From Bifidobacterium breve (lineage in GTDB: Bacteria; Actinomycetota; Actinomycetes; Mycobacteriales; Mycobacteriaceae), in NCBI GenBank assembly GCA_943331415.1, contig CALQLM010000033.1:1-7939 (forward strand): a DNA stretch of 7,939 nt, written 5' to 3'. Below are positions 1 through 4,772 of this stretch, piece by piece. The position numbers and the translations under genes were made by a program. Numbering within the stretch: position 1 is the first letter of the stretch; each line of letters begins with the position of its first letter. The notes beneath the pieces were generated by a model. It was not told where the DNA came from, did no database searches, and was given only the letters and a program-made list of their open reading frames with translations.

Positions 1-491
1 ATCTCCACGGCGTTGGATGTCTCGGGGCTGCGGACGAACTCGATGGTCTCCCCGCTGTACGGGTCGACGAGCGTGCCACTCTGTGCGTAGCAGGTGCCGC
101 GGCGCACCACGAGGTTCTGCAGATCGCGCCGCAGGATGTCATCGCGGGTGTTGCAGCCGTTGTGACCGAACTCGACGTTGACATCGTCGCTCCAGGCCTT
201 GCCGAACTGGTAGCGCTTGAAATCCGAGGTTCGGTCCCAGCCGCGGACTTCCAGGCGGCTGAGTTGCTCGCGGGCACGGTCGAATCGGGCCCGATCCCCG
301 GCCGGGGGCGGCGCCGCGATCGCCGACGGTGGCGTCGGTTCAGCGCGCCAGGTCGGTGACGGCCCGGCGGAGCGCTCCCGCGCCGAGCGTTCCTGCCAGA
401 TCAGAACACCCGCAACGGCCGCGATCACCAGAATCGCCAGTACGGCGACCAGACCCCGACGGCGGGATTGCGCGGATCTGCCTGCTGCCAC
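1..491 (-). CDS. Membrane-anchored HNH endonuclease family protein (DUF1524/GmrSD C-terminal-like), C-terminus cut off by window edge
   Basis: Read on the minus strand from a GTG at 491 (in-frame TAG 9 nt upstream of it), the frame stays open for 163 codons to the left edge. A short basic N-terminus (QSRRR, residues 8-12) precedes one hydrophobic helix (about 14-32), then a Pro/Ala-rich linker (44-65) and a conserved domain: WDRTSDFKRYQFGKAW (85-100), DDVNVEFGHNGCNTRDDILRRDL (102-124) and GTLVDPYSGETIEF (139-152). This block is the recognisable N-terminal half of the HNH/DUF1524 domain found in many actinobacterial proteins. From family knowledge, the catalytic DHVV-type motif should follow almost directly after the last visible residues, so it lies outside the window and activity cannot be judged. 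The topology (N-in, domain outside) suggests a surface or secreted nuclease-like protein; this is inference. It is divergent from the hydrolase gene at 549. Confidence 0.85.
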   Translation of the reverse strand, partial: MAAGRSAQSRRRGLVAVLAILVIAAVAGVLIWQERSARERSAGPSPTWRAEPTPPSAIAAPPPAGDRARFDRAREQLSRLEVRGWDRTSDFKRYQFGKAWSDDVNVEFGHNGCNTRDDILRRDLQNLVVRRGTCYAQSGTLVDPYSGETIEFVRSPETSNAVE

Positions 492-497
492 TGTCCG

Positions 498-506
498 GTT
501 CTAGCA
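498..506 (-). promoter_or_regulatory. Putative extended -10 promoter for the HNH gene
   Basis: On the minus strand, TGCTAGAAC ends 6 nt before the GTG start at 491. TGn followed by TAGAAC resembles an extended -10 element, but the last base is C rather than the expected T. If real, the transcript would begin at or near the start codon (leaderless). No -35 is recognisable. Confidence 0.35.
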
Positions 507-535
507 CGCGCGGCCCACACACCCCGGTCGCCGCG

Positions 536-541
536 CATAAT
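536..541 (+). promoter_or_regulatory. Putative -10 box of the dienelactone hydrolase gene (leaderless)
   Basis: CATAAT matches the sigma-A -10 consensus TATAAT at five of six positions and ends 7 nt before the GTG at 549, so transcription would be expected to start on the start codon itself. There is no Shine-Dalgarno sequence upstream of that GTG. It lies in the 57-nt divergent gap shared with the minus-strand HNH gene. Confidence 0.5.
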
Positions 542-548
542 CCTTCAG

Positions 549-1469
549 GTGACACCACTGGGAAGATACGTCGCTGAAGAGATCGCGACCGACCACATCG
601 ACGGCCTGCTGTCGCGCCGGGAGGCACTGCGGCGGCTGGGACTGCTCGGCTTGGGCACGGCGGCGGCGAGCGCCCTGATCACCGCGTGTGCCGGTGACCG
701 GGCGACGCAATCCCCCGCATCGTCTCCCGCGGCGTCCCCCGCCTCGCCCCCCGTGCCGTCAGGTCCGCCACCGGGGATGCAGACAGTGCGCCCGACGGAG
801 GACATCTCGTGGGACGGGCCGCGAGGACCGCTCATGGGCAGTTGGGCGCCGGCCGAGAACCCCCGCGGTGCGGTTCTGGTGATCCACGAGAACAAAGGCC
901 TCAACGACTGGGTGCGGTCGGTGGCGGGTCGCCTGGCCGGGATCGGTTACTCGGCATTGGCGGTCGATCTGCTCTCTGAGGAGGGCGGCACCGCACAATT
1001 CTCCGACCCCGCGGCCGCCACCGCCGCGTTGGCCGCCGCCGACCCTCAGCGCTTCATCGCCGACATGAACTCCGGCCTCGATGAGTTGCAGACCCGCGTC
1101 CCCGGCCAGAAACTCGCCGCGGTCGGGTTCTGTTTCGGTGGCGGACTGGTGTGGAGGTTGTTGGCCGCGGGTGAGTCGAGGCTCGCCGCAGCCGTGCCGT
1201 TCTACGGGCCGATTCCCGACGATCCCGACTTCGCCGGGTCGAAGGACACCGCGGTGCTGGGCTTCTACGGTTCGCTTGATCAGCGGGTGACGTCAACGGA
1301 ACCCGCCGCCCAGGCTGCACTGGACAGCGCCGGGGTGGTCAACGAGTTGGTGATCGAAGACGGTGCCGATCACGCGTTCTTCAACGACAGCGGGAAGCGC
1401 TACGACCCGGTGGCCGCAGCTGATGCCTGGCAGCGCCTTCAGAACTGGTTCGCCCGGTATCTCGGGTAG
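549..1469 (+). CDS. Dienelactone hydrolase family protein, predicted Tat-exported lipoprotein
   Basis: This encodes a 306-residue alpha/beta hydrolase of the dienelactone hydrolase (carboxymethylenebutenolidase) family. The family's Cys-Asp-His triad is visible: C195 in VGFCFGGG, D244 in FYGSLDQRV and H275 in DHAFFND, plus the family glutamate E114 in IHENKGLN. The N-terminus carries a twin-arginine motif (SRREALR, residues 22-28), a hydrophobic stretch and a lipobox ITAC ending at C47, then a Ser/Pro/Ala-rich spacer (about 51-77). This predicts folded export by Tat and lipid anchoring on the outer face of the membrane. I chose GTG 549 over the upstream in-frame start at 468, because 468 would run through the divergent gene's 5' end, adds a Cys/Arg-rich non-conserved leader and has no promoter fit. 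The substrate is unknown; the family hydrolyses lactones and esters, and no aromatic-degradation genes are nearby. Confidence 0.9.
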   Translation: MTPLGRYVAEEIATDHIDGLLSRREALRRLGLLGLGTAAASALITACAGDRATQSPASSPAASPASPPVPSGPPPGMQTVRPTEDISWDGPRGPLMGSWAPAENPRGAVLVIHENKGLNDWVRSVAGRLAGIGYSALAVDLLSEEGGTAQFSDPAAATAALAAADPQRFIADMNSGLDELQTRVPGQKLAAVGFCFGGGLVWRLLAAGESRLAAAVPFYGPIPDDPDFAGSKDTAVLGFYGSLDQRVTSTEPAAQAALDSAGVVNELVIEDGADHAFFNDSGKRYDPVAAADAWQRLQNWFARYLG

Positions 1470-1497
1470 GCCACCCGGCGGCCGCACCTTCGCGAAT

Positions 1498-1512
1498 CTC
1501 CGAACGGCGGAG
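1498..1512. other. Short inverted repeat downstream of the hydrolase gene
   Basis: CTCCG and CGGAG flank a 5-nt loop. The repeat lies 29 nt after the hydrolase stop and just upstream of the channel gene's -10. It lacks a T-run, so it is a weak terminator candidate; it could equally be an operator over the -35 region. Confidence 0.25.
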
Positions 1513-1521
1513 GGTCACCGT

Positions 1522-1530
1522 TGCTACGTT
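1522..1530 (+). promoter_or_regulatory. Putative extended -10 promoter of the aquaglyceroporin gene (leaderless)
   Basis: TGCTACGTT contains a TGn extension plus TACGTT (TANNNT). It ends 7 nt before GTG 1538, giving a predicted transcription start on the start codon. The identical nine bases occur upstream of cdd at 5603-5611. No -35 hexamer is recognisable. Confidence 0.5.
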
Positions 1531-1537
1531 CCCGGAC

Positions 1538-2371
1538 GTGAAACGAACTCCGTTACTAGGCGAATGCTCCGCAGAGTTCTTCGGAACGATGATTCTGATT
1601 CTGTTCGGGGTGGGTGTGGTGGCACAGGTTGTCACCGGCGGCAAGGAACTGGGCACCGTGCCCGGTTCCACCGGTGACTACAACTCCGTCGCCTGGGGGT
1701 GGGGTCTGGGGGTGTGCCTGGCGGTCTTCGTCGCCGGCCGACTCAGCGGCGCTCACCTCAACCCGGCGGTGACGGTGGCCCTGGCGACCTTCAAAGGGTT
1801 CCCGGCCCGAAAAATCCTGCCCTATATCGCTGCCCAGGCGCTGGGCGCGTTCGCCGGCGCCCTGATTGTGCGGGTGGTCTACGCGGATGCGATTCGCCGC
1901 GTCGACCCCGGCCACACCAAAGCCACCCAGGGCATCGTCTCCACCTCGCCCGACGTCGGCGTCTCGCTGCCGACGGCGTTCCTCGACCAGATCGTCGGCA
2001 CCGCGATCCTGGTGATGGTGATCTTCGCGCTGACCAGTGCGGTCAACAATCCCCCACTGGGCAACACCGCACCGTTGTTCATCGGACTGCTGGTGGTGGC
2101 GATCGGCCTGGGCTGGGGCTCCAACGCGGGCTATGCCATCAACCCCGCCCGGGACTTCGCCCCGCGACTGGCTTCCTGGCTGACGGGCTACCACGACGCG
2201 TGGTTCTCGGCCAATGGCGCTGAGTTGTATTTCTGGGTGCCGATCATCGCGCCGCTGATCGGCGGTCTGATCGGCGGGGCACTGTTCGTGTACGGGATCG
2301 AGAAGTTCCTGCCCGAAGCGATCACCCAACCCGCCGAGATCGGCGTCGTGGAGGCCACGCCCCTGCGCTGA
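1538..2371 (+). CDS. MIP family channel, aquaglyceroporin (GlpF-like) type
   Basis: This is a 277-residue integral membrane channel with both NPA half-helix motifs, SGAHLNPAVT (N75-P76-A77) and GYAINPARDF (N202-P203-A204). The aspartate after NPAR (D206) marks the glycerol-facilitator branch rather than strict water channels. Aligned by eye to E. coli GlpF, the selectivity filter is W55, G190, Y199 and R205; GlpF has Trp, Gly, Phe, Arg, so Tyr replaces Phe. TM1 has the usual AEFFGT (E13). The role is passive diffusion of glycerol or similar small neutral solutes across the cytoplasmic membrane. Length is usual for GlpF-type channels, with a somewhat long loop around 33-48 and a short polar C-tail. 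No glycerol kinase or dehydrogenase lies next to it, so the physiological substrate is open. Start GTG 1538 is supported by the AEF-family N-terminus and the promoter spacing. Confidence 0.93.
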   Translation: MKRTPLLGECSAEFFGTMILILFGVGVVAQVVTGGKELGTVPGSTGDYNSVAWGWGLGVCLAVFVAGRLSGAHLNPAVTVALATFKGFPARKILPYIAAQALGAFAGALIVRVVYADAIRRVDPGHTKATQGIVSTSPDVGVSLPTAFLDQIVGTAILVMVIFALTSAVNNPPLGNTAPLFIGLLVVAIGLGWGSNAGYAINPARDFAPRLASWLTGYHDAWFSANGAELYFWVPIIAPLIGGLIGGALFVYGIEKFLPEAITQPAEIGVVEATPLR

Positions 2372-2383
2372 ACCATCAGCCAG

Positions 2384-2412
2384 TGGTATCAATCAGATAT
2401 CATTGGTAATCA
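2384..2412. repeat. Candidate TA operator: imperfect direct repeats around a GATATC palindrome
   Basis: TGGTATCA (2384-2391) recurs as TGGTAATCA (2404-2412), 20 bp apart start to start, about two helical turns, so both would face the same side of DNA. GATATC (2396-2401) lies between them. The repeats bracket the -10 of the antitoxin gene. RHH antitoxins typically bind short repeated half-sites over their own promoter, so this is a plausible autoregulatory site; binding is inferred. Confidence 0.4.
2398..2403 (+). promoter_or_regulatory. Putative -10 box of the toxin-antitoxin operon
   Basis: TATCAT fits TANNNT and ends 8 nt before ATG 2412, so the operon mRNA probably starts at or very near the start codon. 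The stretch is distinctly AT-rich compared with its surroundings. Confidence 0.45.
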
Positions 2413-2618
2413 TGGGTATGACACTGCGCACCAGTACCGAGCAGACAGAGGCCTTGCGCCGGCAGGCCGATGCCGAAGGTCGTTCAATGCAAGCCGTCGC
2501 ACTGGCGGCCATCGATGAGTACATCGCCCGACGGGCGCACTCGGCCAGGGTTGACGCGGTCCTGCATCGCGTGGTGACCGAGGAGGCCGAAGTTCTGGAG
2601 CGCCTCAAACACGCGTGA
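2412..2618 (+). CDS. Ribbon-helix-helix (CopG/Arc-type) antitoxin partner of Doc
   Basis: This is a small protein of 68 residues (66 if the ATG at 2418 is used). The N-terminus MTLRTS followed by an EQTEALRRQADAEG helix and a SMQAVALAAIDEYI helix is the strand-helix-helix layout of a ribbon-helix-helix DNA-binding dimer. The remaining 30 residues (RRAHSARVDAVLHRVV then EEAEVLERLKHA) are charged and helical, as expected of the toxin-neutralising tail. ATG 2412 sits 8 nt after a -10 box with no Shine-Dalgarno; ATG 2418 and TTG 2403 are alternative starts. The TGA overlaps the toxin's GTG by four bases, so the two are co-transcribed and probably translationally coupled. The expected role is to neutralise the toxin and autorepress. 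It is not a Phd/YefM-fold antitoxin by eye. Confidence 0.83.
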   Translation: MGMTLRTSTEQTEALRRQADAEGRSMQAVALAAIDEYIARRAHSARVDAVLHRVVTEEAEVLERLKHA

Positions 2619-2998
2619 TCGAGTACCTGGATCTCGATGACCTTGTGAAGATTGCCCGGCACGCCATCGGCGAGGATGTCGCGATTAAGGATGTCGGACT
2701 ACTCGAGTCGGCACTGGCGCGTCCCCGTGCATCGGCATTCGGCCGCGACGCCTACCCCGATCTACACCTGAAGGCAGCCGCGCTATTTCAGTCCCTGGCA
2801 CGCAACCATGCCCTTGTCGACGGCAACAAGCGGCTCGCCTGGACCGCCTGCCGAACATTTTTGGCCATCAACGGGCAGTGGATCAGCGCCGCCGAGAATG
2901 AACGCTTTGATCTCGTCATCCGGGTGAGCACCGGGGCCCAGGGCGATATCCAGGCGATTGCCGAACAACTGCGAGCGTGGAGCCACCGGGAAGGCTGA
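2615..2998 (+). CDS. doc: Type II toxin, death-on-curing (Doc) family, Fic fold
   Basis: This 127-residue protein is almost exactly the length of phage P1 Doc. The signature is HALVDGNKR: H65, D69, G70, N71, K72, R73, at nearly the same numbers as in P1 Doc (H66, D70, A71, N72, K73, R74). The lysine where AMPylating Fic proteins have glycine is the Doc hallmark; P1 Doc is known to phosphorylate EF-Tu and stall translation rather than transfer AMP. Other family features are the N-terminal YLDLDDLVKIARHAIGED, LLESALARPRASAFGRDAYPDLHLKAAALFQSLARN, and the TFLAINGQW segment after the active helix. P1 Doc has Ala where G70 stands; glycine is also common in chromosomal homologues. GTG 2615 overlaps the antitoxin stop (GTGA); only a weak GGAG lies upstream, consistent with coupled translation. 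All core catalytic residues are intact, so the toxin is probably active. Confidence 0.92.
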   Translation: MIEYLDLDDLVKIARHAIGEDVAIKDVGLLESALARPRASAFGRDAYPDLHLKAAALFQSLARNHALVDGNKRLAWTACRTFLAINGQWISAAENERFDLVIRVSTGAQGDIQAIAEQLRAWSHREG

Positions 2999-3006
2999 CG
3001 ACGAAC

Positions 3007-3024
3007 GGGCGGCAACAATCGCCC
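3007..3024. other. Short inverted repeat between doc and the nucleobase permease gene
   Basis: GGGCG and CGCCC flank an 8-nt loop, starting 9 nt after the doc stop and ending 8 nt before the next -10 box. No T-run follows. It may be a weak terminator of the TA operon or a regulator site over the permease promoter. Confidence 0.25.
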
Positions 3025-3032
3025 CGAACCCC

Positions 3033-3038
3033 TAATGT
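3033..3038 (+). promoter_or_regulatory. Putative -10 box of the nucleobase permease gene (leaderless)
   Basis: TAATGT (TANNNT) ends 7 nt before GTG 3046, the same spacing as at 541/549 and 1530/1538. No Shine-Dalgarno is present before this GTG, so a leaderless transcript is expected. Confidence 0.5.
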
Positions 3039-3045
3039 TCCATCC

Positions 3046-4458
3046 GTGAATCGCCTCGACCGCTTCTTCGAGATCACCGCACGCGGATCCACCCTTGGCG
3101 CGGAGGTCCGCGGCGGGTTGGTCACGTTCATCGCGATGGCCTACATCGTCGTGCTCAACCCGATCATCCTGTCGGGGCGCCCGGATGTCGCCGGCAATGA
3201 GTTGCAATTCGCGCAGGTCTCCTCGGTCACGGCGCTGACAGCGGGCCTGATGACCATCCTGTTCGGCGTCGTCGCACGACTGCCGTTCGCTTTCGCCGCA
3301 GGACTGGGTATCAACTCCTTCCTGGCGACCTCGGTGATCGGCACCCTCACCTGGCCCGAGGCCATGGGCCTGGTGGTGATCAACGGTCTGATCATCGTCG
3401 CCCTGTCGGTGTCCGGGTTGCGACGGCTGGTATTCGATGCGGTGCCGTTGCAACTGAAGATCGCGATCACCGCCGGCATCGGATTATTCATTCTGTTCAT
3501 CGGATTGGTGGACGCCGGCTTCATTTCATCAACCGGATTTCCCTCTCCCCCAGTCGGATTGGGCACCAAGGGTCAGGGTTTCATCACCACGGTGCCGACG
3601 ATGGTGTTCGTCTTCACCTTGCTGCTGACCGCGATTCTGGTCGCCCGGAAGGTGCGCGGCGGCATTCTCATCGGTCTGTTCGGCGGGACGGTGGTGGCCG
3701 TGGCTGTCGAAGCGATCTGGAATCTGGGATCGGTTGTCGACAACCCCGGCGGTTGGGGGTTGTCGGTACCGCGCCTATCGGGTTCACCGTTCGCACTGCC
3801 GGATCTGTCACTGATCGGGGCGTTCAGTTTCGACAGCTTCGGCCGCATCGGTGCACTGGCCGCGATCGTGCTGGTGTTCACCCTGGTGTTCGCGAACTTC
3901 TTCGACGCGCTGGGAACACTGACCGGCCTTTCCCGCCAAGCCGGGCTTGCCGACGCCCAGGGCATGTTCCCGCGGCTTCGCTCATCCCTGATCGTCGAGG
4001 GCATCGGGGCGGTGGCCGGCGGCGGGACATCGTCGTCATCGAACACGGTGTTCATCGAATCCGGTGCCGGCATTGAGGAGGGCGCCCGCACCGGCCTGGC
4101 CAATCTGGTGACCGGGGCGCTGTTCCTGGCCGCGATGTTCGTCTCACCACTGGCCTCGATCGTGCCCAGCGAGGTGGCCGCCGCGGCTTTGGTGATCGTC
4201 GGCGCGATGATGTTCTCGCACCTGCGTCATATCGACATCGGCGAGTTCTCGGTGGCGCTGCCGGTGGTGCTGACCGTGGCGATAATGCCGATGAGCTATT
4301 CGATCGCCAACGGAATCGGCGCCGGATTCATCAGTTGGGTGGTGGTGCGTTCGGCGGCCGGCAAGGGGCGCGAGATCAGCCCGTTGCTGTGGATCGTCGC
4401 CGCCGGGTTCCTGCTCTATTTCGCGCGCGGCGGGATTTCGTCGTTCGTCGGGGTGTAG
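3046..4458 (+). CDS. NCS2 family nucleobase permease (AzgA-like)
   Basis: This is a 470-residue polytopic membrane protein of the nucleobase-cation symporter-2 class, closest by eye to the AzgA (adenine/guanine/hypoxanthine) branch. Conserved blocks in order: GGLVTFIAMAYIVVLNPIIL near the N-terminus, FAFAAGLGINSFLA (N90), ANFFDALGTLTGLSRQAGL (D287) and the GTSSSSN stretch followed by FIESGAGIEEGARTGLANLV (E338). Two acidic residues about 50 positions apart, in these two blocks, line the substrate/proton site in the UraA/AzgA families. The expected role is proton-coupled uptake of purine bases for salvage; exact specificity cannot be read from sequence. GTG 3046 was preferred to the upstream in-frame start at 2977, which lies inside doc and adds 23 unrelated residues. 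The final six codons including TAG are tandemly duplicated just after the gene. A cytidine deaminase lies about 1.2 kb downstream, in a separate transcription unit. Confidence 0.93.
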   Translation: MNRLDRFFEITARGSTLGAEVRGGLVTFIAMAYIVVLNPIILSGRPDVAGNELQFAQVSSVTALTAGLMTILFGVVARLPFAFAAGLGINSFLATSVIGTLTWPEAMGLVVINGLIIVALSVSGLRRLVFDAVPLQLKIAITAGIGLFILFIGLVDAGFISSTGFPSPPVGLGTKGQGFITTVPTMVFVFTLLLTAILVARKVRGGILIGLFGGTVVAVAVEAIWNLGSVVDNPGGWGLSVPRLSGSPFALPDLSLIGAFSFDSFGRIGALAAIVLVFTLVFANFFDALGTLTGLSRQAGLADAQGMFPRLRSSLIVEGIGAVAGGGTSSSSNTVFIESGAGIEEGARTGLANLVTGALFLAAMFVSPLASIVPSEVAAAALVIVGAMMFSHLRHIDIGEFSVALPVVLTVAIMPMSYSIANGIGAGFISWVVVRSAAGKGREISPLLWIVAAGFLLYFARGGISSFVGV

Positions 4459-4476
4459 TCGTTCGTCGGGGTGTAG
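4441..4476. repeat. Perfect 18-bp tandem duplication across the permease stop codon
   Basis: The 18-mer tcgttcgtcggggtgtag occurs at 4441-4458 and again, identical, at 4459-4476. The unit encodes SSFVGV/stop in frame (first Ser codon shared), so the second copy is a silent extra end carrying a second in-frame TAG. The product is unchanged; the intergenic gap to the CDGSH gene is lengthened from 12 to 30 nt. Confidence 0.95.
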
Positions 4477-4482
4477 CAGAAT
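4477..4482 (+). promoter_or_regulatory. Possible -10 box of the CDGSH protein gene
   Basis: CAGAAT (A at position 2, T at position 6) ends 6 nt before ATG 4489. There is no Shine-Dalgarno sequence, so a leaderless transcript is possible. The match is weaker than for the other promoters here, and read-through from the permease gene 30 nt upstream is an alternative. Confidence 0.33.
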
Positions 4483-4488
4483 GCACCC

Positions 4489-4683
4489 ATGAGCGAATCC
4501 AAGGTCACCATCAAAACCCTCACCGACGGCCCTTTGGAGGTGGCCGGCGAGGTTGAAATCCTCGCCTCCGACGGCACGTTGATCAAGCAGACCGAGAAGA
4601 GCTACCTGTGCCGTTGCGGATTCTCCGAGAAGAAACCGTTCTGCGACGGCGCGCACAAGCGTGAGGGTTTCACCGCGCCCTGA
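4489..4683 (+). CDS. CDGSH iron-sulfur domain protein (mitoNEET-like), 64 aa
   Basis: This is a single small CDGSH domain. The cluster motif is complete: C41-x-C43, then S46, P50, C52-D-G and H56 (CRCGFSEKKPFCDGAH). This fits the three-Cys one-His ligation of a redox-active [2Fe-2S] cluster. The preceding residues (DGPLEVAGEVEILASDGT) form the usual beta region, and there is no membrane anchor or signal peptide, so it should be a soluble cytoplasmic dimer. Family members are proposed to act in electron or cluster transfer and redox sensing; the specific partner is unknown. It follows the permease gene by 30 nt. ATG 4489 is the only sensible start and gives a full-length domain. Confidence 0.93.
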   Translation: MSESKVTIKTLTDGPLEVAGEVEILASDGTLIKQTEKSYLCRCGFSEKKPFCDGAHKREGFTAP

Positions 4684-4694
4684 TTCGGACGGAC

Positions 4695-4700
4695 TAGACT
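4695..4700 (+). promoter_or_regulatory. Putative -10 box for the lipoprotein/secreted protein pair
   Basis: TAGACT fits TANNNT. Transcription would start near 4707-4708, giving an untranslated leader of about 65 nt before ATG 4773, in contrast to the leaderless genes upstream. No clear -35. Confidence 0.35.
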
Positions 4701-4734
4701 GCAGTTAGCAGAGCAGTCCTGCCGGGGGAATTCG

Positions 4735-4747
4735 ACAGCGGGGCTGT
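4735..4747 (+). other. Small hairpin in the lipoprotein mRNA leader
   Basis: ACAGC and GCTGT are perfectly complementary around a GGG loop, 25 nt before the start codon. In addition GTCCTG (4716-4721) is complementary to CAGGAC (4763-4768), which contains the ribosome binding site, so a structure enclosing this hairpin could mask translation initiation. This is inference from pairing alone. Confidence 0.25.
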
Positions 4748-4763
4748 TCACCGACAGAAAGAC

Positions 4764-4767
4764 AGGA
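4764..4767 (+). promoter_or_regulatory. Ribosome binding site of the lipoprotein gene
   Basis: AGGA lies 5 nt before ATG 4773 and 8 nt before ATG 4776. Both starts are usable; the second gives typical spacing and a protein one residue shorter. Confidence 0.55.
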
Positions 4768-4772
4768 CAGCC

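Noticed and set aside
468..548. Upstream in-frame extension of the dienelactone hydrolase
   Set aside because: Overlaps the divergent gene's 5' end, would include the predicted promoter, and adds a Cys/Arg-rich leader before a normal Tat lipoprotein signal.
1556..2392. 278-codon minus-strand open frame opposite the channel gene
   Set aside because: It is the reverse shadow of a well-supported MIP gene, with a composition rich in Arg, Asp, Gln, His and Gly and no recognisable domain.
2615..2998. AMPylating Fic enzyme rather than Doc
   Set aside because: The motif has Lys (K72) where AMP-transferring Fic proteins carry Gly and lacks the HPF start; length and numbering match Doc.
2977..3045. 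Upstream in-frame extension of the NCS2 permease
   Set aside because: Lies within the end of doc and the -10 box; the family N-terminus starts at GTG 3046.
2788..3453. 221-codon minus-strand open frame spanning doc and the permease
   Set aside because: Spans two good plus-strand genes and has a Gln/Asp/His/Arg-rich shadow composition; no motif seen.
4144..4656. 170-codon minus-strand open frame over the permease end and CDGSH gene
   Set aside because: It passes through the 18-bp duplication as an LHPDER repeat, which briefly looked like a repeat protein, but both plus-strand genes are convincing and this frame has shadow composition.
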